DNA of 29,082 nucleotides from an uncultured Selenomonadales bacterium (GTDB lineage: Bacteria > Bacillota > Negativicutes > Selenomonadales > Selenomonadaceae). Shown in pieces: positions 7,913 through 16,693 of the stretch. The stretch's first letter is position 1. Every line of letters begins with the position of its first letter. The translations under genes were made by a program, and so were the position numbers. The stretch lies in NCBI GenBank assembly GCA_937877655.1, contig CALFJC010000109.1:1-29082 (forward strand). Direction: 5' to 3'. Below the pieces are notes generated by a model. The model was not told the origin of the DNA. It searched no databases and worked only from the letters and a program-made list of their open reading frames with translations.

Positions 7913-9524
7913 TTAAGATTTTTTGTCTTCCAATTTTATTTGAATGGCGTTGAGTTTTTGTCCGTGAGAATAAATCGCCTCGCCGTTTTTCGCCCAAGCC
8001 GTCCAAGAGCCGTCGAATTTATGAACACGATAGAGAATGTCAAAAAATTTTTCTCCCGCCTCGTCAAACCGAATTTTTATCCCAAAGATTGCTTTTGCTT
8101 TGCCGGTTGTACCCGCCATGTTTGGCGACAAAACTTCTTCCGACCAACCTTCATCCGCGCTGTAGTAAACCGAATAAAAAATTTTGTGCGTCGGGAAATT
8201 TATTTTTATCGCTTCAATTTGCAGTTTCTGCTCAATGTCATTGCTTATTTGCTCTTCGCCAAGCCAATCGCTCCAACCTTTTTTTGCGACATGCGTTTGA
8301 TAAGTCAGCATTGGTTTAAACTCATCCCATTTCGGCGGCATGTTACAAGCCGCAATTAAATCTTCGCGTTGCTTGAGCTGAGCCATGAAGTTCTGAAGAA
8401 TCGATGCATAATGTTCTTTTGCCTTCGGCTCCACAAGACGCCCTTTTTTCATATGAACTTTGACATATTGCAAAAAATTTTTGAAGTCTTCTTCATCATA
8501 ATCGTCATTTTTATCGCCGAAGAATTTTTTCAGCTGTCGACTGACGATGTAAAGAATATCGCTGTACCAAAGAGAATATAAGGTAAGCGTCGAGTCTACG
8601 TAATTGGCATTAACCGAATTAATTTGATTAAGTGCGCGTTGAAAAGGATTTGAAACAGAATTTGTACCGCGAGGAATAAAAATTGCCTCCGTTCCGTCAC
8701 GCAGAAAAACCGAATTGTGCGAGATTGAACCCGTAGTAGAAGCAAAACTTTCTGCGTTTATCAAGAGATTCAACTGTTCGTCGAGTGTTAATTTTTCAGG
8801 GCGAACAATTTCATAACCTTTTGAACGAAAATATTCTGCAAGATGTTCTTCGCCCATTTGTCTTACGCCATGAAAATAATAAATTTTTTTAAAGGAAGTC
8901 GGCGTTTTATTTTTCAGCGCGAAATTTCTCACGCAATTAATTGCCTCGCAATATTCTTTTGTAAAATTGAATTTAAAAGATTCGTCAGGCAGAATGATTT
9001 TGTCAAATTGTGTCGGCTCGGTGATGAGTCGGAGACTGTCAACATTTACCTCCAGAATTTCCAACAGCCGACGGAAATTTTTATAACTCTCAAGGGTGAA
9101 GTTTTCTCGTTTTGTACAGAGAAGATACACAAGCGGACAATTTTTAAATTCCTTCTTGAAGTCGTCACTTTTTAAGAACCACAAGCGGCGAATATTATCG
9201 GTAATGGCGTGCCCCCAAGTACTGTGAAACATTCCAAGATAAATTACTGCCTCTGAACTTTTTAAAATCGATTCATGGGGGGGGGGTATAACTTTCACCG
9301 GCACCATCCTGTACATGGCTACTTTTGATAAAATTTCCGCTACTGTCCAAAATACCGCCGAATCCCCAGCCGTCTTTTGTAGATTTGTCATCAATCATTT
9401 TTTTATATGGGAGGATTGTGCCGTTCTCTATGACTTGAAAGCCTAATTTCTTGTCGACAAAATAATTTCTATTGAAGAGTGATTTGGCGGCGGCGGGATT
9501 GTAAAGATAATCAAAATTTACCAT
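7913..9524 (-). CDS. GT61 (DUF563) glycosyltransferase, frame-broken at a poly-C tract
   Basis: Two overlapping frames encode one protein. ATG 9524 (after AAGGAGG) opens a frame of about 80 residues that stops at TGA 9273-9275 just after ten C (9277-9286, minus strand). The rest continues in another frame to 7913. With 9 or 12 C the gene would read as one protein of about 536 aa. The second frame shows the family pattern G-M-F-H-S-T-W-G-H-A-I-T-D-N, F-H-G-V-R-Q-M and T-T-G-S-I-S-H-N-S-V-F-L-R-D-G, typical of GT61 enzymes that decorate polysaccharides. A C-terminal region of about 150 residues is unassigned. Its SD overlaps the stop of the preceding gene (TAAGGAGG). As read, the gene is OFF, because of phase variation, decay or a sequencing slip. 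Confidence 0.85.
9277..9286 (-). repeat. Poly-C tract (10) in the GT61 gene
   Basis: Ten consecutive G on the plus strand, hence C in the coding strand, lie between TATA and ATGAATCG. The gene frame is continuous only with 9 or 12 C. This is one of three G/C homopolymers of 8 or more seen in the window, all in or at the end of surface-sugar genes. Confidence 0.9.
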
Positions 9525-9538
9525 AAGCAAAAACCTCC

Positions 9539-10777
9539 TTAAAACTGTGACATTATTTTGGCATTTTCTGTCGCCGATAAGCCCTGCGAAAATTTTTTCA
9601 GCGCGGTTATCGTGTTCTCGAAAGTGTCAGCCAAAACCAATTCGACGCGACCGCCCAAAAGTCTCTTCGCCTGTTTGAAAACCAAACGATAATCCGGGCT
9701 CGATGAAACCAAAACATAACTCGAAGCCAAATCGGAGTGCGCCGCCCCGATTATTTCCGACAACGACGGCGAAGATTCTTCGCTACCCGAAACCAAAATC
9801 GTTGCGCCCGCGTCCTGAAGTTTTTGCGCCTCGAAAGAATCTTTCGCGACGGCAAGCGCGGCAACTTTCATGAGGGCATCTCCTGCAGGCAGGACGTGTG
9901 CCTCGCTCATGTTTATGATTTTGACATCCTTAAGCGGTCCCCAGCCGATTGCTTGTTCCAAAGTTTTTCCGACGTGATCTGTGTGAAGATGAATGTCAAA
10001 GCCGCCGCTCGAACGCTCGACGATAGAAAAACTGCTGAAGTCTCGCATTTGCCTTTCCAATTCGGGCTGACTCGCCTTTGAATTTTTAACGCGAAGTCTT
10101 ATGCAATACGGACGCACCAAATCATTTCGCGGGTCGGGCATATTTTTATGCGTCCCCAAACCCAACGATAAACTTACGGCGGGCGAAACAAAATTCCCGT
10201 CCAAACCTTTCAAACAACCGCGCAGAAAACTTAACATAATGCTCGCGCCCGCCTCGGAAAGTTCAAGCCGCTTGACGGATTCTTCGCCCGTTTGAATCGC
10301 CTTCAACAAAATTTCTACAATCGGCATCCCGTCCCGCACGGCGTGATAAGCTCCCTTCGCCACAGCTTTTGCAACCGTGATAAACGGTCGCTCCGGCTCT
10401 TCGGGAATTACTCTCTGCGCATATAAAATTCCGTATTGAAATGCTTTGCCGAACTCCGAGCCCGTCGCATCATATTTGCCCGCAAGCCCCGCACTTATTC
10501 CGCGAAACATTTGCGCCAAAACCACGCCCGCATTTCCTCTGGCTCCAAAAACCGCCGCCGTCGAAACTCTTCGCGATAAGCCGCCTATGCTGTCGTCCTT
10601 CGCGTCGGCAAGCGGCATTACCGCCGCGCCCATCGTTCGCAAAATGTGCGTGCCCGGCAATGTCCCCGCGCCGCCGAGAGAATTTATGCTGTCGTATTCC
10701 AAAAGAAATTCGCTGTACGCGCCGGCTACCATGCGCTTAAAATCGCCGCCCGTTATAACTTCTCTGTTTCCCGTCAT
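9539..10777 (-). CDS. DAK2-domain (FakA/YloV-like) protein lacking the metal-binding motif
   Basis: A 412-aa protein related to FakA, the ATP-binding subunit of fatty-acid kinase. Visible family features are I-T-G-x-D-F-K-R-M at the start, G-A-R-G-N-A-G-V-V-L-A-Q (about 78-89) and a middle domain with H-x-H-T-D-H-V-G. It is shorter than usual FakA (about 550 aa). The family's D-G-D-T-G-T-N-M segment, which holds the Mg-ATP aspartates, reads G-T-L-P-G-T-H-I here (about 38-45). Both aspartates are lost, so kinase activity is doubtful. ATG 10777 follows GGGGGTG; a TTG at 10795 is possible but less likely. It is the first gene of the minus-strand operon. A structural or regulatory role cannot be excluded. 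Confidence 0.78.
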   Translation of the reverse strand: MTGNREVITGGDFKRMVAGAYSEFLLEYDSINSLGGAGTLPGTHILRTMGAAVMPLADAKDDSIGGLSRRVSTAAVFGARGNAGVVLAQMFRGISAGLAGKYDATGSEFGKAFQYGILYAQRVIPEEPERPFITVAKAVAKGAYHAVRDGMPIVEILLKAIQTGEESVKRLELSEAGASIMLSFLRGCLKGLDGNFVSPAVSLSLGLGTHKNMPDPRNDLVRPYCIRLRVKNSKASQPELERQMRDFSSFSIVERSSGGFDIHLHTDHVGKTLEQAIGWGPLKDVKIINMSEAHVLPAGDALMKVAALAVAKDSFEAQKLQDAGATILVSGSEESSPSLSEIIGAAHSDLASSYVLVSSSPDYRLVFKQAKRLLGGRVELVLADTFENTITALKKFSQGLSATENAKIMSQF

Positions 10778-10790
10778 ATAAACACCCCCA

Positions 10791-10830
10791 ATCAATTAGC
10801 AATTAGTAATGAGTAATGTGCAATGAATTG
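10791..10830. repeat. Degenerate heptamer array in the divergent gap
   Basis: A period of 7 is visible as TCAATTA, GCAATTA, GTAATGA, GTAATGT, GCAATGA. It lies in the 130-bp gap between the FakA-like and FtsA-like genes and would sit in the leader of one or both. I saw no strong promoter match in this gap. Confidence 0.65.
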
Positions 10831-10907
10831 CCAAGTGCCTTTTAAAGGATAATTCCCCTAATTCGCGAAATAGGCGCAATAACCTTTAAGCACAAGGAGA
10901 AAATTCT

Positions 10908-13241
10908 ATGGCTGATAAAATTTTTGAAACCAACATTAAGCCGAAACGCAAGCGGAAAAAAATTAGTTACAAGGACGACGGGCGCGAGAAAATTTTTGCA
11001 CTCGACATCGGCACGCGAAGTGTTATTGGAATTGTTGCCGAGCAGGACGACGACGGGCAAATGAATATCATTGCAACGCACCGCTTGGAACATACAAGCC
11101 GCGCCATGCTTGACGGACAAATTCACGACGTGCCGCAAGTCGCGGAAGTGATTATTCGCGTGAAAAATTTTTTGGCTGATAAAGTCGGCGAATTAAAAAA
11201 TGCGGCAATCGCGGCGGCAGGAAGAGCACTTTACACCATGACGGGAGAAGTTGCAATCGAAGTCAACGGCGTTGTTACCGAAGAAGTTCAGAGCAGTTTG
11301 AATTTCTCCGCCGTTCAGCTCGCGCAGTCGCAACTTACAACCGAAAAGAAAATCGACGCCAAAATTTATTACTGCGTCGGTTTCAGCATCATTTACTACG
11401 AACTTGACGGCATTAAGTTAAAAAGTTTGGTCGGGCAACGCGGCAAAATCGCCAAAACAAAAGTTATCGCAACTTTTCTTCCGCGTCAAGTCGTTGATTC
11501 AATGCAAGTCGCGCTGACTTATGCAAGTCTCGACGTTCGCGCTTTGACTTTGGAGCCGATTGCCGCGATAAGTGTTCTCGTCCCGCCGTCAATGCGTCAT
11601 TTAAATATCGCGCTTGTCGACATCGGCGCGGGCACTTCCGACGTTGCAATAACAAAAAACGGCTCCGTTATCGCTTACGGAATGGTTCCGCTCGCGGGCG
11701 ACGAAGTTACCGAAGCCATTTCGCAAAAATTTCTTCTCGACTTCAACGTTGCCGAAGAAATTAAGCGCAAAGCTGCCAACGGCGAAGGCTCAACTTTTTA
11801 TGACATTCTCGGACGAAGTTACGATCTCACGGCACAAGAAATTCTCGATCCAATCGCCGAAAACATTTCCATGATAGCAAATGCCATTGCCAAAACAATT
11901 CTTGAACTCAACGGCAACGAACCGCCGCAAGCTTTACTTTTGGTCGGCGGCGGAGCTCTTTCGCCCAATCTGAATAAATTTGTTGCCGAAGCTTTGAACA
12001 TGCCGCTTGACCGCGTAGCCGTTCGCAAGCCCGATAAAGTCGAAGGCATAAAAAATATTCCGCCCGCTCTTCAATCGCCTGACGCCGCAACGCCGCTCGG
12101 AATTTTGAAAATCGCCTCGACGGATACTTTCCATTTCTTCAACGTCATGATTAACGGGCAGGAAGTAAATCTTTTCCATTTCCGCGATTTGACTGTCGGC
12201 GACGCGATTTTGAGTGCGGGCATCGATTACAAAAAATTTAACGGCAAGCCCGGACTCGGCGTCATCATTTCTCTGAACGGAGAGAAAAAATCTTTCGCGG
12301 GCAGTCTCGGAACTTTTGCGCGAATCACAATCAACGATAAGCCCGCAACTTTGGAGACGCCGCTGGAAAATAATTGCCGCATAGAAATTTTGCGCGGCGA
12401 GGACGGAATCACTCCGCAAATAAAAATCGACGACATCATTGCCATTGATCCGACTTTTTCGGTGACTGTCAACGGGAAAAATTTTTCTGTCACGCCAAAA
12501 ATTTTGGTTAATGACGAAGTGAGTTTGCCGACAAGAATTCTTCAGGACGGCGACGAAGTCAATACGAAATCGCGGCGGACAATCGGCGAAGTTTTGAGAT
12601 TGGCGGGCTATCCTCCCGCAGGCAAAAAAATTTACTACACTTTGAACGGAAAAAAATCTCATTACGTTTGCAAGCCCGAAATTTTTTGCAACGGCGACCG
12701 CGCAGAAATTAACGAGTTCCCGCATCCCGATGACGTGATTGAATACGTTGCCAACGACGCGCTGAAAGTTGCCGAGATTGTCAAAGACGAAAGCAAAGTT
12801 TCCGCGATTAAAATTCTTTACAACGGCAAGGAATATTCCATACCGACGACGACAACGGTTTTGCTGAGCGTCAACGGGCGCATTGCCAATGAAAATACGA
12901 TTATCGAAGACGGCGCGGACATTATTTTTGAAAAGGACGAAAAAAAATCTGTCTTGGTAAGCGACGCGCTCCTTGCCGTCAACTTCAAACCGCCGCCCGC
13001 GAAAAGCCGCATGAGTTTTGTTATAAAAGTAAACGGCTTGCCCGTCGAATTTGCCGATTCGGTTAAAAGCGGCGACCAACTCGAAGTCACTTTGAAAACG
13101 CCCGACGGAATGGAGTTCAAACCGCTTGATGATTTGGAAGTTCCCGTTCGCAAAGAAACTTCGGAAAATTTGTTGACGCCCGCGCAGAAAGCTCCGCCCG
13201 GAAAAAAATTTTCAATCAGCGATTTTATTCGCGTTGATTAA
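10908..13241 (+). CDS. FtsA-like actin-fold ATPase with long beta-rich C-terminal extension
   Basis: A 777-aa protein. Residues about 25-410 form an FtsA/PilM-type ATPase with D-I-G-T-R-S-V-I-G-I-V (phosphate 1), D-I-G-A-G-T-S-D-V-A-I (phosphate 2) and L-L-V-G-G-G-A-L-S-P-N (adenosine). A 1C-like subdomain begins at H-R-L-E-H-T-S-R-A-M. True FtsA is about 420 aa and ends in a membrane helix; this one instead continues for about 360 residues with at least four repeats of the form V-N-G-K, then V/F-x-N, then D-G-D-x-I, which look like small beta-grasp modules. No transmembrane helix is seen. The ATG follows AAGGAG by 8 bases. A role in cell shape or division is inferred from the ATPase and from mrdA nearby. 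The 3' end overlaps the convergent decarboxylase by 17 bp. Confidence 0.8.
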   Translation: MADKIFETNIKPKRKRKKISYKDDGREKIFALDIGTRSVIGIVAEQDDDGQMNIIATHRLEHTSRAMLDGQIHDVPQVAEVIIRVKNFLADKVGELKNAAIAAAGRALYTMTGEVAIEVNGVVTEEVQSSLNFSAVQLAQSQLTTEKKIDAKIYYCVGFSIIYYELDGIKLKSLVGQRGKIAKTKVIATFLPRQVVDSMQVALTYASLDVRALTLEPIAAISVLVPPSMRHLNIALVDIGAGTSDVAITKNGSVIAYGMVPLAGDEVTEAISQKFLLDFNVAEEIKRKAANGEGSTFYDILGRSYDLTAQEILDPIAENISMIANAIAKTILELNGNEPPQALLLVGGGALSPNLNKFVAEALNMPLDRVAVRKPDKVEGIKNIPPALQSPDAATPLGILKIASTDTFHFFNVMINGQEVNLFHFRDLTVGDAILSAGIDYKKFNGKPGLGVIISLNGEKKSFAGSLGTFARITINDKPATLETPLENNCRIEILRGEDGITPQIKIDDIIAIDPTFSVTVNGKNFSVTPKILVNDEVSLPTRILQDGDEVNTKSRRTIGEVLRLAGYPPAGKKIYYTLNGKKSHYVCKPEIFCNGDRAEINEFPHPDDVIEYVANDALKVAEIVKDESKVSAIKILYNGKEYSIPTTTTVLLSVNGRIANENTIIEDGADIIFEKDEKKSVLVSDALLAVNFKPPPAKSRMSFVIKVNGLPVEFADSVKSGDQLEVTLKTPDGMEFKPLDDLEVPVRKETSENLLTPAQKAPPGKKFSISDFIRVD

Positions 13242-14652
13242 CAACTTTTATTGTCGACAAAGTTTTGTCGGAAGCTCCGATAACTCGTCCGCCCGATTGT
13301 CGAATCATTTCGACGACCTGCGCGGATATTTTTTCGCCCGGCATGAGGAGCGGAATTCCCGGCGGATAAAATGTTATTTCTTCCGCGCAGATTTTCCCGA
13401 CAGATTTTTCAAGCGGAATAATTTCTGTCGGCAAATAAAAAGTTTCTCGCGGCGAAAGTTCAGCCGATAAAATTTCTCTGCTTAAGTTCGGCGGCGGCAG
13501 GGAAATTTTTTTGTGCGGACGGCTCGCCAAAACTTTTAATGCGTCAACCAACTTTGAAATTGTTTCGTCCGAGTCGGCGAAAGTTATCAGAAACAAAAGA
13601 TTTGCCGCGTCCGAAAGTTCGCATTGGATTTTCAATTCCTGCCGCAAAATTTCTTCGGCTTCCGCGCCCGTCAAGCCCAAATTTTGAACGTTCACGGTTA
13701 CTTTCGTTAGGTCGAGTGAAAAATTTTTTGGCGCGTCGAAAATTTTCAAGCCGCGAATTTTTTTTATCTCTGCGCGGAGTCTTTTGGAAAGTTCGACTGC
13801 CTTTGAAATTTTTTCGCGCCCGTCAAGCTCCATTTGAAATCTTGCAATGTCCAATGACGCCAAAAGTAATTGATTCGGGCTGGTTGTTTGCAAAAGACTT
13901 GCCGCCCGTTTCACGCGCTCGGCGAAATTTTTTTTGAACATAAGCATTGAACACTGCGTCAGCGCGCCCAAAATTTTATGCGTCGATTGCGCCGCCAAAT
14001 CCGCGCCCGAATCCATCGCCGACTTCGGAAGTTCCGCGCAAAATTGCAAATGTGCTCCGTGCGCCTCGTCGATTAATAAAATCATGCCCGCCGAGTGAAC
14101 TAGTTCCGAAATTTTTTCCAAATCAGTCGCCGCGCCGTAATAATTCGGCGAAACCAACAAAACGGCTTTTGCCTGCGGAAATTTTTTTATCGCCCGTTCA
14201 ATCGTCTCAACGCTTACATTCAGCGGCAAATTAAATTCTTCGTCAAACTCGACGGGTAAAAAAATCGGAATTGCGCCCGACAAAATTAATCCCGAAATTA
14301 CCGAGCGATGGGCATTGCGCGGAATAAAAATTAAATCGCCCGCCTTGAGCGTTCCGAAAATCATTGCTTGTATCGCCGAAGTTGTCCCGTTCACCATGAA
14401 AAGACATTCGTCCGCGCGCCAGAGTTTCGCCGCCAAAATCTGCGCGGACTTTATGCAGGAATGCGGCTCGTGCAAATCGTCCAATTCGTCCATCAAAGAA
14501 ACTTCCTGCCTTAAACCTTCCGCCGTCAAAAGTTCGCGCAAAAGTTCATGTGCTCCGCGCCCCTGCTTATGTCCCGGCGTGTGAAATGGAATTACTCCGT
14601 CTGCCGAATATTTTTTCATTGCCGCGCAGATTGGCGGAAAATTTTTTTCCAC
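13225..14652 (-). CDS. Group III-type Orn/Lys/Arg decarboxylase, PLP-dependent
   Basis: A 475-aa enzyme of the short decarboxylase class (compare B. subtilis SpeA and YaaO, about 480-490 aa) that removes CO2 from arginine, lysine or ornithine to make polyamine precursors. It opens with the family signature P-F-H-T-P-G-H-K-Q-G. D-E-A-H-G-A-H binds the cofactor ring, and S-T-H-K-I-L-G-A-L carries the PLP lysine. It starts at GTG 14652, with AAAGGAG about 9 bases upstream. It is divergent from mrdA and overlaps the FtsA-like gene tail to tail. Which amino acid is used cannot be decided from motifs. Confidence 0.88.
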   Translation of the reverse strand: MEKNFPPICAAMKKYSADGVIPFHTPGHKQGRGAHELLRELLTAEGLRQEVSLMDELDDLHEPHSCIKSAQILAAKLWRADECLFMVNGTTSAIQAMIFGTLKAGDLIFIPRNAHRSVISGLILSGAIPIFLPVEFDEEFNLPLNVSVETIERAIKKFPQAKAVLLVSPNYYGAATDLEKISELVHSAGMILLIDEAHGAHLQFCAELPKSAMDSGADLAAQSTHKILGALTQCSMLMFKKNFAERVKRAASLLQTTSPNQLLLASLDIARFQMELDGREKISKAVELSKRLRAEIKKIRGLKIFDAPKNFSLDLTKVTVNVQNLGLTGAEAEEILRQELKIQCELSDAANLLFLITFADSDETISKLVDALKVLASRPHKKISLPPPNLSREILSAELSPRETFYLPTEIIPLEKSVGKICAEEITFYPPGIPLLMPGEKISAQVVEMIRQSGGRVIGASDKTLSTIKVVNQRE

Positions 14653-14671
14653 TTTAAAAATCTCCTTTGCA

Positions 14672-14680
14672 TGATATAAT
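14672..14680 (+). promoter_or_regulatory. Extended -10 promoter for mrdA
   Basis: TGATATAAT is a perfect TATAAT with the extended TGn element. No good -35 is seen 17 bases upstream, which an extended -10 can tolerate. Transcription would start near 14687, leaving a leader of about 85 nt made of repeat DNA before the gene. Confidence 0.55.
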
Positions 14681-14688
14681 TTCAGCTA

Positions 14689-14757
14689 ATAGCTTATAGG
14701 AGATAGCTTATAGGGAGAAATCCTATAAGCTATAAGCTATAAGCTATAAGCTATGAT
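14689..14757 (+). repeat. Heptamer and inverted-repeat leader of mrdA
   Basis: The right half is a tandem array of TATAAGC (about 14724-14754). The left half holds two copies of the complementary arm (14689-14700 and 14703-14714). A perfect 12-bp hairpin forms between 14703-14714 and 14722-14733 with a 7-nt loop, and shifted pairings are possible with the other repeat copies. It lies between the predicted promoter and the ribosome binding site, so it could influence translation of mrdA. Confidence 0.8.
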
Positions 14758-14773
14758 ATGGAGGATTATAACT

Positions 14774-16585
14774 GTGATTGATAACTCTAACAACGGAGAA
14801 GAATATATCGGGCGATTGAAAGTGCTGGCGATAATGTCGACGCTGGTCATTGCGATTTTAATTGCGCGAGTCGGTTATTTGCAACTTTATGACGGAGATT
14901 ATTACGCGCACTTGGCGGACGGCAACCGAATAAGAATAATTCCTTCAATGGCACCGCGAGGAACTTTTTACGACAGAAACGGACAACTTCTCGTGACAAA
15001 TCGTCCCGGCTTCACGGTGAGTTTGTTGCCGCTTACCGAGCCGATTAAGCCCGAAGTCGTCGAGCGCGTATCAAAACTTTTGAATGTTCCCATTGAAGAA
15101 ATTCAGCAGAAAATTTCTGTGCATTCGGGCTTTGATCCGATAAGAATTCGCCCCGACGTGACGCAGGACATTGTTACGATAATCGAGGAGCAAAAAGATT
15201 TATACAAGGGCGTGATAATCGAAGTCCAGCCGATAAGAAATTATCAACTCAAGCAGGAAGGAGCACACACTTTCGGCTACGTCAGCGAAATTTCGGACGC
15301 CGAACTTGAGGCAAAAAAAGATCAAGGCTACAAGTCGGGAGATATTGTCGGGAAATTCGGTTTGGAAAGAATTTATGATAAAGAAATTCGCGGCGAAAAC
15401 GGCGGCGAGCAAGTTGAAGTTGACGTTGCCGGCAAGCCCGTTCAAATTTTGGGGAAGAAGGAGCCCAAGCCCGGTTACGATTTAATTTTGACGATAGATA
15501 AAGATTTGCAGGAAGCGGCGGAAAAAGCCGTTGACGACATGCTTGCGCAGTTGAGTTGTCACGCGGCGGCGGCAGTCGTTTTGAATCCGCAGACGGGTGA
15601 AGTGCTTGCGTTGGTAAGTCGTCCCGCCTTCGACCCGAATTTATTTGCGCACGGCATTTCCACAAAAGATTGGAACGCGATAAACAACAATCCTTATCAC
15701 CCGATGGACAACAAAGCCATAACGGGCGAATACCCGCCCGGCTCGACGTTTAAAATTGTCACGGGAACTGCCGCGCTCAATACGGGCAGAGTTTATCCCG
15801 ATGAATTAATTTTCGACAGCGGCACGCACTGGCTGGTTCCGAAGGGAAATGCAGGCGGCGAAGCTCTCGGCTGGTTGGATTTTCACGCGGCGTTGAGTCA
15901 TTCCGACAACGTTTATTTTTATGAAATGGGAAATCGACTCGGAGCAGATTTATTGGAAAGTTATGCGCGAATGTTCGGACTGGGCTCGCCGACGGGAATT
16001 GATTTGCCTTACGAATCGCCGGGGCTTGCCGATTGGAAAGAATACAAGCGCGAAGTTTACAACGATGATTTTTATTTGTCGGAGATAATGGACGCGGCGA
16101 TAGGACAAGGATTTAATTTGGTTACGCCCTTGCAGGCGGCAATGGTTATGGGAGAAATTGCGGCGAACGGAAAAAGATTCAAGCCGCATCTCGTCAGACA
16201 AATCATCACGCAGGATAAAGAAGTCATAAAAGATTTTCAGCCCGAACTTTTGAGCGAATTGCAAGTTGAACCTTGGGTAATTGAACTTGTTCAATCGGGC
16301 TTGCACGACGTTACGGTGAACGGCACGGCGGCGAGAAATTTTATCGGCTTTCCTTACGACATAGCGGGCAAAACGGGCACGGCTGAAAATTCGCAGGGCA
16401 CGGATCACGGTTGGTTTGTCGGCTACGGTCCTTTCAACAATCCGACAATCAGCGTTTCGGTTATCGTCGAGCAGGGCGGTTACGGCGCGAGCTCCGCTGT
16501 TCCGATTGGACGACAAATTATGGAGGCGGCTTTTTCTCTGCAAGTTCAACGCGGTGAAATTCCTCCGCCTCAACCCGCGCAGTAA
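14774..16585 (+). CDS. mrdA: Penicillin-binding protein 2 (elongasome transpeptidase)
   Basis: A 603-aa class B PBP that cross-links peptidoglycan during cell elongation. One N-terminal membrane helix (about 15-37) precedes the PBP dimerisation domain with A-P-R-G-x-F-Y-D-R-N-G near residue 60. The transpeptidase domain has the active-site serine in S-T-F-K (S324), S-D-N (S377) and K-T-G-T (K533). GTG 14774 was chosen because GGAGG lies 9 bases upstream; an in-frame ATG at 14753 would place that SD inside the coding region. The next plus-strand gene is separated by a terminator, so it is likely monocistronic. Confidence 0.93.
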   Translation: MIDNSNNGEEYIGRLKVLAIMSTLVIAILIARVGYLQLYDGDYYAHLADGNRIRIIPSMAPRGTFYDRNGQLLVTNRPGFTVSLLPLTEPIKPEVVERVSKLLNVPIEEIQQKISVHSGFDPIRIRPDVTQDIVTIIEEQKDLYKGVIIEVQPIRNYQLKQEGAHTFGYVSEISDAELEAKKDQGYKSGDIVGKFGLERIYDKEIRGENGGEQVEVDVAGKPVQILGKKEPKPGYDLILTIDKDLQEAAEKAVDDMLAQLSCHAAAAVVLNPQTGEVLALVSRPAFDPNLFAHGISTKDWNAINNNPYHPMDNKAITGEYPPGSTFKIVTGTAALNTGRVYPDELIFDSGTHWLVPKGNAGGEALGWLDFHAALSHSDNVYFYEMGNRLGADLLESYARMFGLGSPTGIDLPYESPGLADWKEYKREVYNDDFYLSEIMDAAIGQGFNLVTPLQAAMVMGEIAANGKRFKPHLVRQIITQDKEVIKDFQPELLSELQVEPWVIELVQSGLHDVTVNGTAARNFIGFPYDIAGKTGTAENSQGTDHGWFVGYGPFNNPTISVSVIVEQGGYGASSAVPIGRQIMEAAFSLQVQRGEIPPPQPAQ

Positions 16586-16597
16586 AAATTTTTTTGG

Positions 16598-16618
16598 GAG
16601 CCTTCGGGCTCTTTTTTT
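16598..16618 (+). terminator. Rho-independent terminator after mrdA
   Basis: GAGCC, loop TTCG, GGCTC, then seven T. It begins 13 bp after the mrdA stop. Confidence 0.95.
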
Positions 16619-16631
16619 GTTGCAAAATAAT

Positions 16632-16660
16632 TTGTCAAGCGGCGCGATTTATGATTTAAT
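16632..16660 (+). promoter_or_regulatory. Sigma-70-type promoter for the 208-aa gene
   Basis: TTGTCA (16632-16637), a 17-bp spacer and TTTAAT (16655-16660) sit just after the terminator, about 34 bp before the start codon. Confidence 0.65.
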
Positions 16661-16693
16661 AACCTTGAAAAATTTTTTGGGAGAGTGAGCAAT

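Noticed and set aside
10828..10855. TTGCCA and TAATTC as a promoter for the FtsA-like gene
   Set aside because: The -10 match is poor and the spacer is 16; not reliable.
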